From: Zarea fungicola
Taxonomy: Eukaryota; Ascomycota; Sordariomycetes; Hypocreales; Cordycipitaceae
Assembly (NCBI GenBank): GCA_900169235.1
Contig: FWCC01000011.1
Coordinates: 177,553 to 241,552 of the forward strand
Reading direction: 5' to 3'
Length of the DNA: 64,000 nucleotides
The position numbers and the translations under genes were made by a program. The first letter of the stretch is position 1. Each line of letters opens with the position of its first letter. This document shows positions 1 to 12,075 of the stretch, one piece after another. Below the pieces are notes generated by a model. That model worked only from the letters and a program-made list of their open reading frames with translations. It had not been told where the DNA came from and made no database searches.

Positions 1-209
1 ATGTTGCTGGCGCAGGAGCGCAGGAGCCGGGCGGCAAAGGGCTGCTGGGTGGCGGGTCGAAGGGCGGGGATGATGGTGCGCGCGCTCGTAGTGGTGAGGC
101 CGATGAGGGTGCCAAAGGTGACGGCGCGGGTGGCGACGTGGACGGTGAGGATGGTGTGGCCGAGAGGCTGGTCCTCTGCGTAGGGAGGGTGCGGAAAGTA
201 TCGCGACAT
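1..209 (-). CDS. N-terminal fragment of an unidentified protein, cut by the window edge
   Basis: An ATG on the minus strand at 209 opens a frame that runs without a stop to base 1, giving about 69 residues. It starts MSRYFPHPPYAEDQPLGH and continues with a weakly hydrophobic, Thr/Ala-rich stretch (around residues 27-50) that could be a membrane segment. Codon use is strongly GC-ended (gcc, ctc, acc), as in the neighbouring housekeeping genes, which supports real coding. I do not recognise the family. A small mitochondrial or other membrane protein is possible, but this is only a guess. The rest of the gene lies outside the window. Confidence 0.55.
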   Translation of the reverse strand, partial: MSRYFPHPPYAEDQPLGHTILTVHVATRAVTFGTLIGLTTTSARTIIPALRPATQQPFAARLLRSCASN

Positions 210-1031
210 GGTTACTTTCTTGCAGGTGCGTGTTGTGTGATTTGTGCCCTTTCTTGGTCGAGCGCTAACTAGAGTAGAGCTACTCTGGGTGAATTGAAAT
301 GTAGGTTGGCCGTGATGAAATGAAGACTGCAATAGTGTTCAACGTTGATGTGACGTGGATGTTGAATGTTGAAAAAAATGAAAGAGAAAAAGGATGCGCG
401 CAGCCTTAAATTTCAAGCTGAAGCTGAAGCTTCCCCGCTCATAGCTGACGTCGTGTTTAAGCTACCAAGATGCGAGGGCACTAACTAAAACGACCTAGCA
501 TTTCGAAGTCTCGCGATGCAGTCCCCAACTCGAATCCAATCAGCAGCCCTGGGATTCCGATGACAAGGCGCAAGCAGCCCACTGAGTCCACCGAGTCCAC
601 TGAGTAGCCTCTTTCGGAAACACTGGCGAGTGCGAGACCGAGATGCCCGCCACTCCACAGCGGGCCTTGGTGTCTTTGGGGGTCTTTAGTGGTCTTTATT
701 AGTGGGCAAGGCACCTGCGATCCGTCGCTGGGATCGCCGCGTCCAGTTTAGAGCCAGCACCAAGCCTAGGTAAGCAATCAACTGGTTACCTGCCCAGACT
801 CAGACTGTTCAGTAAATCTTAATCATGTAAAAATGCCCCGGCTTAGCATTCATGTCATAATTCGTGTATTCAACCTAGAGGATGGATGCCATGTAACCCG
901 CCAAACAAACGCCAATCATGACCATGCTCAACCCGAGATAATATCTCAGTTACTACAGTGAATGCCCAGGCAGACAGAAACAACAACGAGCCGTCGGCCT
1001 ATTCTTCAGCAACTCGTCAACGACGCCGACT
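210..1031. other. Intergenic region between two minus-strand genes
   Basis: This spacer holds the presumed promoter of the edge gene (from 209 upward) and the 3' flank of CDC16. Open frames in it are short, have no recognisable motif and lack the GC-ended codon bias of the neighbours. I see no RNA gene or repeat apart from a short run of direct ccgagtccac/tgagtccac units near 575-605. Confidence 0.5.
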
Positions 1032-2988
1032 CTATTCATCATCCGTCATATCCATCATGCTCGCACCCGCCATCCCGCCGTCAAGGTCGTCTTCGTCGTC
1101 GTCATTGTCGTCCAGCAGCGTCCTACGCCTGTTTCCAAACGCGCGACCTTTGCCCTTGTCCATCATATTTCGGCCCGTCCTGCGCCCGTGAATCTTCTGC
1201 GACGCCTCGGCCTTGCGCTGCTCCAGTTGCTGCTCAAAGTAGAGCATCCCCTCCTCCTCCTCCTCCTCCTCCCCCGCCTCGGCTTCGTCCACCATGGACT
1301 CCTCCAGCGCCTTGTTGAGGAGCTCCGTGGCGATGCTGTCCTGGGGGTTAATCGCCAGCGCCTCGTGCAGCACCACGGCCGCGTCCTCGGGCCGGCTCAG
1401 CTCAAGAAGAATCAGGCCCTTGGCGCTGAACACGGCCGCGTCCTTGCCACCCATCCGCAGCACCTCGTCAAACTGCTCCAGAGCCTCCTTGAAATGGCGC
1501 AGCCGTCGATAGGAATGGGCCAGGTTGGTGCGCGCCGCCAGCCACGCCGACGGCTCGCTGCCATTGTCCCCCGCAATGTCGAGCGCCGCTCGAAAGTACT
1601 GGGCGGCCTCCTTTGGCCGGTCCTGGTGGTACTTGACGATGCCCATCTCGTTGAGCAGCAGTGGGTCGTTTCGGCAAAGCCCGTAGGCCGTCTTGAGGAA
1701 TTCCTCCGCCAGCGCCATGTTGTTGAGAGCGTGGTTCTGCATCCCCAGAAACACCTGCGGCAGGTGCGTGCCCATGAAGAGCCGCGCTGCCGTGGAATAG
1801 GCGGAAATGGCCTGGTCGTGCTCCCCCTCCGCCGCAAATGTGTGTGCAAAGCCGATCCACGCCGGTCCAAAGTGCGCGTCCATCATGCTCGCCTTGCTGA
1901 AATAGCGTCTGGCCTCGGCAACCCTGTCTATCGCAAGGTAGTATATGCCCACCGCTAGCCAGGTACACGGCTCTTCAGGATGTGTATCTGCCAAGTCATG
2001 CGCGACGAGAAACAGCTCATTCTTCTTTTTTAATTCGTAAAGACATGCCAGGTGGATCGGATATATAGTAAAATTGTACTTGTCGTCTTCAATCACACTC
2101 TTGGTGACTTGCAAGGCCTCGCCGTAGCGACACTGCGTGTAGAGCTGGTCCGCGCGGGCCAGCTGCAGATCCGCGTTTTCGCCTAGCTTATAATGCGTCG
2201 ACAGCGAGTCGTATGCGGTTTGGAATATGTTTGGGTTTCTGTACTTGGACAGTCGCGTCGTGTACAGCATCTTTGTAAACTCGGCCGCTTCCTGCGAGGC
2301 CGAGGCGTCAGGCTCTGTCTGTATCGCGTCAAAGTTGAGGCTTTCGAGGAACTGCCACTCCTCGTCCGGCGACAGCAACGAGTTCTTCATGAGCTGCTGA
2401 AACGCCTCGAAGCACTGCACGTCGATGCGCACAGCATCCTTGTAGCACTCCTTGGCGCGGTCAAATGCGTTTTGCTTGGCATAGCAGATGCCGCGGAGAA
2501 AACACATGGCAGCCTCGAAGCGCCGCGTCTTGGATTCGCCCACGTCGTCCCCCGCCTGGCCAGACGCATCATCCCGCTTTCTCGTGCTGCGCTGCTGTGA
2601 TTTCCGCTTGTTGCTGGGACCGTTTGTGATGAGGTGCGTGGGGTTCCGCTCGCCGAGGATCGCAAGGGCCTCTTCGAATCGAGACTGCTTGATGAGGCAG
2701 TGGCCGGCGAGGTACCGACAGGACGGGTTCCGGTTGACAAGATCTTGTTTCGTCAGAAAGGCGTGCGCCCGGGTGTAGTTGCCAGTAGCGAAATGGACCT
2801 GGGCCAGCCAAAAGGCATCTTCGTCGTCATCTAGTGCACAGCAAGGTTAGAAGAGGAACAACGCAACAAGAGGCCAATTTGCGATTCGCACTTGTCATGG
2901 CCAGCAGTTTATCACCAATAAATATGGCCGAGTCGTGCTGCGCCTTGTTGAGGGCATCCTGCCTCCAATCACGTAGAAACTTTTCCAT
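1032..2988 (-). CDS. cdc16: Anaphase-promoting complex subunit CDC16/Cut9 (APC6)
   Basis: Two exons, 2892-2988 and 1032-2830, are joined over a 61-base intron (GTGCGA donor, CTAAC branch point, TAG acceptor) and give 631 residues. The protein begins MEKFLRDWRQDALNKAQHDS, and most of it is a run of tetratricopeptide repeats, for example the segments around YLAGHCLIKQSRFEEALAIL, AWIGFAHTFAAEGEHDQAIS and LLNEMGIVKYHQDRPKEAAQ. This arrangement and order match the CDC16/Cut9 subunit of the cyclosome, a nuclear E3 ubiquitin ligase scaffold needed for the metaphase-anaphase transition. The C-terminus has a Glu-rich block followed by a basic patch and a long Asp-rich tail, a low-complexity extension common in fungal copies. 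The start was chosen because it lies just upstream of the first conserved helix and the splice keeps the frame. Assignment to CDC16 rather than another TPR subunit (CDC23, CDC27) is from recognition. Confidence 0.88.
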
Positions 2989-3748
2989 GCTGCTAGCGGA
3001 CGGCCGTGGCCAAGCTGCATCGGTATGTAAATAGTTATTAGTAGAAATCGGTGGGCATCGGTAGTCGCTGGCGGTGCATCATGGCCGCAGATGCTGCAAA
3101 CAGTTCAAGTTGATGTGGGATGAAGCTTGGGCGCGTTGTGAACCGCGTTGCTGGTGGTTCCTAACCCCACCAAGTACTAGACAGCAGCGAGCTCCAACAG
3201 ACTACCTTGCCAGGGGCAGCTACCCTACAACCGTAACTGTCGGTAAAGAGTACAGTACTCGCAATGCACTTAAAGGGCAATGGCTCTTCCCACTAAGTTT
3301 GGGGTGAAGTTTTAACCAACTTCATGAGGTACGCGAGCTGCCTTGATTATGCTGGCTTTTTGAGTGTACAAATCTAATGGGCCTAGCTAGACTAAAGATC
3401 AAAAACTCTCTATGAGACTTGCCTAGAGGATATGTAGAAAACGCCGTTTTGCCATGCTATAAATGAGTTTACTTTGCTATTATTTTTCTTCTCTTCCTTC
3501 TACTGCATATTGGCCAAAGATACTACTTTTCCCTTTCAATCATGCCTTTGCGTCCTCGTCCTTCATGACCACTACCAACCAACCAATAGACGTTGAGGAA
3601 TCACTGCGAATTCAAAAAAGAGTATCGGCGCGGCAAAGTAATTTATCACAGTATATATCTTGTAGTCTAAAACAGACAAAAAATGGCATAGGAGAGCAAA
3701 AAAGTCAAAAAGAAACAGCCCCCAGATGCCACTGTAATTATAGGAAAA
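2989..3748. other. Intergenic region upstream of CDC16
   Basis: About 760 bases between the CDC16 start and the tRNA gene. It must hold the CDC16 promoter. The open frames here lack coding bias and recognisable motifs, and I see no other feature. Confidence 0.5.
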
Positions 3749-3833
3749 GCCCGATGCGGGGGTCGAACCCGCAGCCTTGAGATGGTGATCTCTTATTAAG
3801 AGTCTCACGCTCTACCGATTGAGCTAACCAGGC
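3749..3833 (-). tRNA. tRNA-Lys (anticodon CTT) with an intron
   Basis: Read on the minus strand, the sequence folds as a cloverleaf. The acceptor arm is GCCTGGT pairing with ATCGGGC. The D arm contains TAGCTCAATCGGTAGAGC. The anticodon stem TGAGA/TCTCA encloses a CTCTTAA loop with anticodon CTT. The T arm is GCGGG TTCGACC CCCGC. A 13-base insertion (TAAGAGATCACCA) follows the base 3' of the anticodon, the canonical position for nuclear tRNA introns. A poly-T stretch just downstream fits a Pol III terminator. The gene stands alone between protein genes, as is usual for dispersed fungal tRNAs. Confidence 0.93.
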
Positions 3834-4409
3834 AATGATTGGTTATTTATTTGTGAAATTTTCTGATTTATTTTGCTTTATGTAGGCTTGATTTGGCTCG
3901 AGATGGGGTTGTGGATTGTGTGTGTGTGTGGCGGGCGGATTTGTGGGTACTAGCTGGCCGATTCCTGAATTTTTTTCAAAGCTCAAATCTAATAAACTGG
4001 TCCCCCATTCGTCATTCAAAATAGGCTAGTTAGTTGAGGTTATGCCCTGAAACGATTGCTGGCTTGTATTGTGTTGAGATTGGGCCTCTGGCTTCAAGTG
4101 AAAATCTACAGAAAACCAGCAACTGGACCAGACAGAGCCAGACAGAGACGCAAATCTCATTCGCCAGAGTCTTGACGAACTTGCATATCCTTATTTGCGA
4201 GTGATAACTCGGCTTTATTTTACAGGAGCTGCCATGTAACGGGCTGACAGCCGCATTAGCAAGACTAGCTACGCTACCGTTGACTCAAACCATAAACTGT
4301 AGATGAATTGTACATTGCGACGGCACTGGCCTAGAAATAACCCAGCTGTGTATCAAGATTCAGCCGCATGTTGGTTTCAGGCTCCCCGCCATAGTCCAGG
4401 ACCAGTGAC
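3834..4409. other. Intergenic region
   Basis: Spacer between the tRNA-Lys gene and the 3' end of the zinc-cluster factor. It contains a short GT-rich run (tgtgtgtgtg near 3920) and a duplicated ccagacagag unit near 4128-4148. No coding or RNA feature could be supported. Confidence 0.45.
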
Positions 4410-6562
4410 TCATGGACCGTATGTCGCATCACTCCGTACTGCATCTATCTCCATATTCAGCCTTTGCATGGCAAATAAAAGTGGTCTGATTCCTTCTGCA
4501 TCGCGCGATATGGCCTTGATATCCTCCGTGATGGAACACAGCAGCGCGACATCTTCCTCAGCAGACGCCGTGTCCGGCTGCCCATGCATCAAGTGGCTTG
4601 CCAAGTAAGTAAATGGCAGATCTAGACGAAAAACATCCATCACCATGGAAAGAATATCCACGCGGTAGATTGCTTGCAGAATAATGTGCGCTGTGGTGAG
4701 CATGCGACGCGATACTCGAAGCGCCAGTGGCCTCCTCCCTACGATCGCATCGGCAGCTTCGACATCATCCAGATTTTGCACCTTGGCTGCTGCTCTTCGA
4801 AGCATAAATATAATGCAACAATACCCAGTCAAGGCCGTGTCGGAAAATAGCCACAGCAGGACAACATCGTGTGACACTTTCTTCAGCCAATCCTCCTGTT
4901 CCTCTGGTTAGTAAAATTTGGCCAATTATCTTCCAAGTCGCGCATATTCCGCCTTGGAAGAGACGTACCAGATTCCATTCTGTGGAAATATTTTCGGCTT
5001 GCATGCATATCTGTTCAACTTTATCCATAAACTGTTCCAGTTCCGTCTCGCTGTCAGCGCCATCCAGGAGGTGGAAGAACTCGATAATGCTGAATGTTAT
5101 CCGAGAGCTCATGAGGAATTGGATCGACAAGTTTGTATTTTCGCTCCTCTCCATACCACCTGATAGCCACGGAAGGTTGACTTTCCATGAATCCATGGAG
5201 GCCGTCAGGGTGGCCGGTTTTCCGTGCACAAGGCGAAAGTACAGGTCTACCTGGACAAGCTCCCAGAAACCTTTTCGGTCTGCATCTCGTACCGGGGCAC
5301 CTGAAACATCATGTGCGTCGTCGACCTGATGAAGCTTCAGTTCTTGGGCATAGGTACATGCGCAACAGTGCATCTGCCAAGCCAGCTCCGTGTCGAATTT
5401 CTCCACAGCCGTTCGCATCTGGGGGGCATAAGCGTTGGCCATTGAACAAATATTCACAGTTGGTTATTTACTTACCATCCAGATGGCGGCCATAAAATCA
5501 GCCTGCGAGCCCACCGCCTCTCTCTGCCATGCTGGGAGTGCCCGTTGACAGCAAAGGTATAGCTTGTTGGACCAGTGCGGAGTGTAGCCGGGTCTACCAT
5601 CCATAACGGAAGATCCGTAGTATAATACACAAAAGTATAAAACCAGTATGGATGCATCAATGCGAATTTGTGGTCGATCAATGATGTCAGGTAGTAGTTG
5701 AATGAGATCCATATCAATGAGGGGAGCGAATAGGTCGGCTGGTGAATGCTTGATAAATTCTTATACTCATTATTACGGTCAATTAATATGTAATTGCTCA
5801 ACTGTAGGGGAATTGAGTCGTTATCATACCTGAAATCCATAATTTGGCCATGTCTTTTGGAATCTCAATCCCTTGGCTAATGGAGGCCGCATTTGTGAAC
5901 TGCTGCACAACGTGCCCTCGTATTTCCTGGACTGCTTGCCTTATTCCAACAAGGACCCGTTGATTATGAAGTGGTGTAGATAAATTTGATTCCTTTACTG
6001 CATCTGTGATTGGATCTCTAGATGAACTGAGAGATGCTGGTGTCCTGGAAGCTGACGAAGAGGGCGTGGATGGTGTCTGGACATGACTTCGATGGCTGTC
6101 CAATGAATGCCAGGCATCACTTTTAGCATTTATGGGTCTGCAGGTACATTCAAGGTGTCTGGATGGATTTCTCTCTGTCCCATGTATACTTGCGGTCGAC
6201 GATGGACTTGCGCCGTGGTTTGTGATTTGATTTTCTTGCCGCCATGACAAGTTTGGTGAGCTGCCTTGACTGCCTTTTGCTCGGCTGCATAGTCTGTGTT
6301 AGAAACCTCTAATTTGTGACCATTGCTCCATATAAAAATGCGGTAACCGCCTCACCTCACTGCAGCTTCTAGTGCTGCCTTTGACTTCCTTTTCACTCGC
6401 TCGGGATAGACACATGCGCTGCCGGACTCTTGACAGTTGTCACATTCTGGAAGGGTTCGACTGCATCCAATCTGTAATGGTCAGCGCACAGCCCCGGAGG
6501 ACAGGGATTCACCCACATACCTTTTTATTTCTACATCTCACACACTTTTGCCCATGCAACAT
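4410..6562 (-). CDS. Zn2Cys6 transcription factor, divergent from the ABC transporter gene
   Basis: Six exons keep one frame: 6521-6562, 6356-6471, 5830-6293, 5476-5759, 4969-5418 and 4410-4901, giving 615 residues. The N-terminus carries a GAL4-type zinc cluster with spacing C-x2-C-x6-C-x6-C-x2-C-x6-C (KCVRCRNKKIGC, then ECDNCQESGSAC), split by the first intron between the lysines and the third cysteine. A basic linker (RVKRKSK), a Ser/Thr/Pro-rich region and a helical middle and C-terminal region typical of fungal regulators follow. It should be a nuclear DNA-binding regulator. The ATG at 6562 gives only six residues before the first cysteine. An alternative ATG at 6641 would need a further intron, so the 5' end is uncertain. 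The last intron uses an AGAG acceptor, chosen because only it keeps the frame. Its head-to-head position with the efflux pump suggests the pump as a target (inference). Confidence 0.82.
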
Positions 6563-6781
6563 CCCATTAGCGTCCAGATCCGGACTTACATCTGCCTCCA
6601 CCTGGACTTACAGCAATAGCATGCATTGTTGGGTTCTCCATATTAATGCCACTTCGCACCAGGGTTCCAATGAGAAGGCTGACTGAGATGTACTGCAAAC
6701 AGAACTTCTTGCGGTACACGGAAGGAGGAAATTAGGCATATAATATCCCCAGCTTGAGTCATCACTAATACTTTGCGTACG

Positions 6782-6789
6782 ACCGCGGA
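6782..6789 (+). promoter_or_regulatory. Candidate PDRE-like site in a divergent promoter
   Basis: ACCGCGGA matches seven of eight bases of the pleiotropic drug response element TCCGCGGA known from yeast PDR genes, and it contains the CCGCGG palindrome that everted Zn2Cys6 half-sites form. It lies in the 770-base region shared by the zinc-cluster factor (ATG 6562) and the ABC transporter (ATG 7333). Its use by either regulator of this island is inference. Confidence 0.3.
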
Positions 6790-7332
6790 CAAGTGGGCGG
6801 AGCAGACTTCTTGGCAAACTGCTTGGCAAAGTCCGGAAACTGGGTCTTCGTTCAGCAAACAATTAATTTTTCACTATAAAGTTTCCCCAGTTTTGAAATG
6901 ATCCTTACCACATTGGGAATGACATGTGTCCGAAAGTCCACCTGCCAAGCACCAAGACATCACCCAATCGCAGTCAACCTTCTTTTCGTTATTGGCAACG
7001 GGGCCTCGGAGCCCGGTGACGTGGATGATGGATTTTTGACTTGGAAAATGGATTTTAAAGGGGCAGTACCAAGGGAGAAGATGAATGTCCGTGTTATGAT
7101 ACTGCGTGTGTGCTCATTGTCCGAACAGTTTATAAATAGTTGAATCACTACGTCTATGTATTCTTGTGGACAATGAGCTTCAATCTGCCTCTCGTTAAAC
7201 TGAAGCAATCACAACGCAAAAGCGCTACTTCCTTCTCTTTGACCTATTTAATCCTTCTTCTCGCTACGATAGTAGAGTTCAAAACTTGAGAAATAATCAC
7301 AGTTGCGCACGTGGACACGCAACTCAGAAACA

Positions 7333-10300
7333 ATGGCAAATGGTATTCAAGCCTACCATGGAGGCGATAGCAGCGGGAGTACAAATGACTGGCCAGGACA
7401 TGACAATACTGCTCGCTCATCCACCGCAGTCTCAACAGCAGTGGAACCGGAAAAGATTGACACCAGAAACGACAGCGACACACTCGAGCGCGAGTCTATG
7501 CAAGAAGCAGAAATTCACAATCTTGCACACGAGCTGACTCGTCTTTCCTCCAATGCACCTGCTTTTCAATTCCCCGTCCAAAATGATAGCCCACTCGATC
7601 CCCAAAGCACCAGCTTCAGTGCCAGGAAATGGGCCAAGGCCTACTATGAGTCCAGAGTCGTCATGTCTGAGGGGAATATCCCGAGAGTCGCAGGCCTCGC
7701 TTTCAAGAGCTTGGATGTGTACGGATTCGGTACCACGGCTGACTTTCAGAAGACAATAGCAAACACGGTACTAGATGCCAAAAAGCTACTCAGCAAACTA
7801 TTCAACAAGTCTGAGCGCAGAATCGACATTCTCCATGACCTTGAGGGAGTTGTGCAGCCAGGTGAGATGCTCTGTGTGCTAGGCCCTCCAGGATCTGGCT
7901 GTTCGACACTCCTGCGCACCATTGCCGGAGACACCCATGGATTTCACGTCGGCAAGGATGCGACTCTCAACTACAGGGGCATCCGGCCCGAGCAGATAAA
8001 GAAGGAGTACCGCGGCGAAGCCATCTACACGGCCGAGGTGGACCACCACTTCCCCCACTTCACAGTCGGAGATACTCTTTACTTTGCTGCACGAGCGCGC
8101 TGCCCGAGAGTGATCCCCGAAGGCTCGTCAAGAACAAAGTATGCCGAACATCTCCGCGACGTAATTATGGCCCTTTTGGGTATTTCGCACACGAAAAATA
8201 CCAGAGTCGGTGACGACTTTGTCAGAGGCGTGAGCGGCGGCGAGAGGAAGCGTGTCACGATTGCAGAAGCGGCACTGGGGTTTGCACCTCTCCAATGTTG
8301 GGACAACAGCACAAGAGGTCTTGACAGTGCATATGCAACCGAGTTTTGTCGAACGCTCAGGATACAGGCTGATGTCATGGGATGTACTTCATGTGTTGCG
8401 ATCTATCAAGCCCCACAGGTTGCATATGAGGCAAGTTTCAGTCATTTCATGCCAGTCCCGATTTGCATAGAAACTAACAATTGAATGAGTTTAGTTGTTT
8501 GACAAGGTTACTCTTCTGTATGAGGGTCACCAAATATTCTTTGGCAGAACAGACGAGGCCCGCGGGTACTTTGAGAACCTCGGCTTCGTCTGCCCCGAAC
8601 AACAAACCACGCCAGATTTTCTCACCTCCATGACGAGCCACTCAGAGCGAGTCGTACGACCCGGATGGGAAGGCAGGACACCCGTTACCGCTGAAGAGTT
8701 TGCAGGGGCGTGGAAGAGCAGCCGACAGAGAGCATCTCTGATGAATGAAATTGAGCTGTACGCTGCGCAGCATCCATTTGACGGATCCGACCACGAGACC
8801 TTTCTCGCATCGCGCCGCATGGACCAATCCAAATATCAGCGTGCCAAATCCCCGTTCAACCTCTCATACTGGGAACAGGTCATGCTTACACTCTGGCGAA
8901 GTTGGAAGATGCTCAAACAAGACCCGTCCATCACCGTCACAATGCTGATCGCCAATCTGTTTGAGGCCATCATCATTGCGAGCATATTCTACAACCTGCC
9001 CGCCGACACTACCAGCCTTTTTCACCGATCTGTTCTCCTTTTCTTCATCGTCCTCATGAATGCGTTTGGCAGTGTTCTCGAAATCTTGACTCTCTATTCG
9101 AAGCGCAAAATCATCGAGAAGCAGTCACGGTACGCATTTTATCACGCCAGCGCGGAGGCCCTGTCGGCCATGATTGCAGATTTACCCTACAAAATTGCCA
9201 ATAATTTGTTTATGAATTCAATCTTGTACTTTATGTGCAATTTGAGACGTGAGCCAGGCCCCTTTTTCTTTTTTCTTTTATTTTCATTCGCCATCACGCT
9301 GTCAATGTCCATGATGTTCCGCTTCATTGGCTCCATCACAAAATCTGTCTCGCAGGCTCTTGCGCCGACTTGCATCATACTTCTGGGTCTCATTTTATAT
9401 TCTGGATTCGCCATTCCCACCGATTACATGCATGTCTGGCTAGGCTGGCTACGCTGGGTCAATCCCGTCTTTTATGGGATGGAGAGTGTGTTTTTGAACG
9501 AATTTATTGGCCGCGTGTTTCCCTGCTCCGACTATGTACCTTCTGGTCCCGGATATGAGTCTACCTCAACGAGTCACAAAGTGTGCTCGACAGTGGGATC
9601 AGTCTCTGGCGTACCCAATGTGGATGGTGCCGCGTACGTATCGGCTTCATACGGGTTTCAAAACGCCCATCGCTGGAGGAACCTGGCCGTCATTATCTGC
9701 TACACATTATTGTTCATGGTTTTGCACCTAATCGCAATTGAATATGTTGCTTCTGAAAGATCGAAAGGAGAGGTGTTGGTGTTTACCAGAGCAGCCATGA
9801 AGAAGCATCGTCAGAACGGATCAGAGGACATTGAAGTGGGTGCCGGAAATCTCAAAGCTAGTGCACAGCGCAGTGACAGTTCAGACGATACAAGCACTGA
9901 AAACGTAAACCCAACTGGTTCAACTTTTCACTGGCAAAATGTCTGCTACGATGTGGACATCAAGGGAGAGACGCGCAGAATTCTGGATCATGTCGATGGA
10001 TGGGTAAAGCCGGGCACACTGACAGCATTGATGGTAAGTCTCAAGTACACAAGGAAAAAATGATGAAGCTAAAATCTTTCAAGGGTGTTTCTGGTGCCGG
10101 GAAAACTACGCTGCTCGATGTTCTCGCGAAACGGGTAACCATGGGTGTCATAAGCGGCGAGATGCTGGTTCAAGGCGAGCAGCGAGATTCATCCTTCCAG
10201 CGAAAAACAGGCTACGTCCAACAGCAAGACCTTCATCTTCACACCTCAACAGTTCGAGAGGCTCTCAACTTCAGCGCTCTCTTGCGCCAACCAGCCCACT

Positions 10301-12075
10301 ACACAAGAGAAGAGAAACTGGCCTATGTCGATACAGTCATCGAGCTTCTGGGCATGCAAAGCTATTCGGACGCCGTTATCGGCGTACCGAGTGAAGGACT
10401 CAACGTCGAGCAGCGCAAGAGACTAACAATTGGTGTTGAGCTCGCAGCCCGACCCGAACTTCTCCTTTTTCTGGACGAGCCCACCTCTGGGTTGGACAGC
10501 CAGACGTCGTGGTCGATATGTGACTTGATGGAAAAGCTGACCAAGAATGGGCAGGCCATCCTGTGCACCATCCACCAGCCGTCTGCCATGCTGTTCCAGA
10601 GATTTGATCGCCTGCTTCTTCTTGCCAAAGGAGGCAAAACGGTGTACTTTGGACCTGTCGGCAAGAATTCCAACATCCTCATGGATTACTTTGTTCGCAA
10701 TGGAGGACCTGCACTGCCAGCTAATGGAAATCCCGCTGAGCATATGTTGACAGTCATCGGAGCCACGCCAGAATCACACAGCGACATTGAATGGCCATCA
10801 GTCTGGCGCAGCTCCCCTGAGTATGAACAAGTGCAAAACGAACTCGCTAGGCTGGCCTCGGGGGAGAAATCGCAACCGCGCAACGATTCTGAACATCAGG
10901 AATTTGCTGCCACTTTTCAGGTGCAATTAAAAGAAGTTACTCGCCGTGCATTCCAGCAATACTGGCGTAGCCCAAGCTATATTTACTCGAAATGGTTGCT
11001 GTCGGCTGGTGCTGTGAGTAATACTGCATTCAATTTTCCGTTGGATTTCTAATAAAATAGCAGGCTCTCTTTATTGGACTATCTACGCTGAACAGCGACA
11101 ATACGATTCGTGGTCTCCAAAACCAATTGTTTGGTGTCTTTTTATTTCTCACAATCTTTAGTCAAATCGTGGAGCAAGTCATGCCTGTGTTCTGCCAGCA
11201 GCGCACATTGTACGAAGCGCGCGAGCGACCATCGAAGTCCTATTCTTGGCAGTCCTTTATGCTGGCTAGCATTGCGGTAGAACTGGCTTGGAACTCGGTT
11301 GGTCCAATAACTCATTTTGCTTGCTTTCATGCCGCACTAACTCTGTGATCTTTTCCCGTGTAGCTCATGTCAGTCTTCAGCTTCCTCCTTTGGTATTTTC
11401 CCATTGGCCTCTTCCGCAACGCCGAGTGGACCAACCAGGTTCACGAGCGCGGCATGACAATATTCATGCTCATCTGGGCGTTTTTCGTCATGACGAGCAC
11501 ATTTTCTACCATGCTCATTGCAGGACTCCCGAACGCGGATATTGCTGGCGGAGTCCTCACACTTCTCTTTATCATGATGTTTGCATTCTGCGGGTAGGTA
11601 CCAGGTTTTACCGCTTTGTCATTCACCGAGAATGGAACTAACTATGCGAATCAGTGTGCTCCTCGGCCCGCAAGCTCTTCCTGGATTTTGGATATTCATG
11701 TATCGTGTGAACCCTTTTACCTATGTCGTGGAAGGATTTCTTGGCACCACTCTCGCAAATGCCCCTGTTAATTGCGCTACCAATGAAATACTCACCCTCA
11801 AAGCACCTGCGAATACGACTTGCCACAGCTACATGTCCGAGTATATCGCGGCGCGTGGTGGGCAGCTCCTCGCGGGGAGTGGTGATGGGACGGAATGCCA
11901 GTTCTGCCCCATGGCCAATACAAATGAATTCTTGGCTAGTATCAACAGTGATTTTGGGAATAGATGGCGGGATTTCGGGTTAATTTGGGCATATCCAATC
12001 TTCAACATTGCCGCGGCGCTGTTTTTGTACTGGATTGCTCGTGTGCCCAAGACGAAGAAAATCAAGAGCGCTTAG
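7333..12075 (+). CDS. PDR-type ABC transporter (full-size ABCG multidrug efflux pump)
   Basis: Six exons (7333-8430, 8495-10033, 10084-11013, 11064-11297, 11364-11593, 11655-12075) join in frame to 1483 residues, the usual PDR length. The order is NBD1-TMD1-NBD2-TMD2. NBD1 has the degenerate Walker [10 protein letters not shown], with Cys in place of Lys as in most fungal PDR pumps, the signature VSGGERKR, and a Walker B region reading [17 protein letters not shown]2 has a canonical [12 protein letters not shown], a degenerate signature LNVEQRKRL and [15 protein letters not shown]. Each TMD shows about six hydrophobic segments and a Cys-containing extracellular loop. The family exports hydrophobic drugs, toxins and lipids across the plasma membrane using ATP. 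The first intron has a GC donor (GAG|GCAAGT), which restores the conserved [13 protein letters not shown]. The start at 7333 was chosen over an in-frame ATG ten codons upstream because its context (aacaATGg) is better. Flanking Zn2Cys6 genes suggest local regulation. The substrate is unknown. Confidence 0.93.

Noticed and set aside
958..1958. Long plus-strand frames (including 256 codons at 1188-1958)
   Set aside because: They are antisense shadows of the GC-ended CDC16 coding strand and have no recognisable motif.
3463..3780. Plus-strand frame of 105 codons ending in the tRNA
   Set aside because: Overlaps the tRNA-Lys gene and has no protein-like features.
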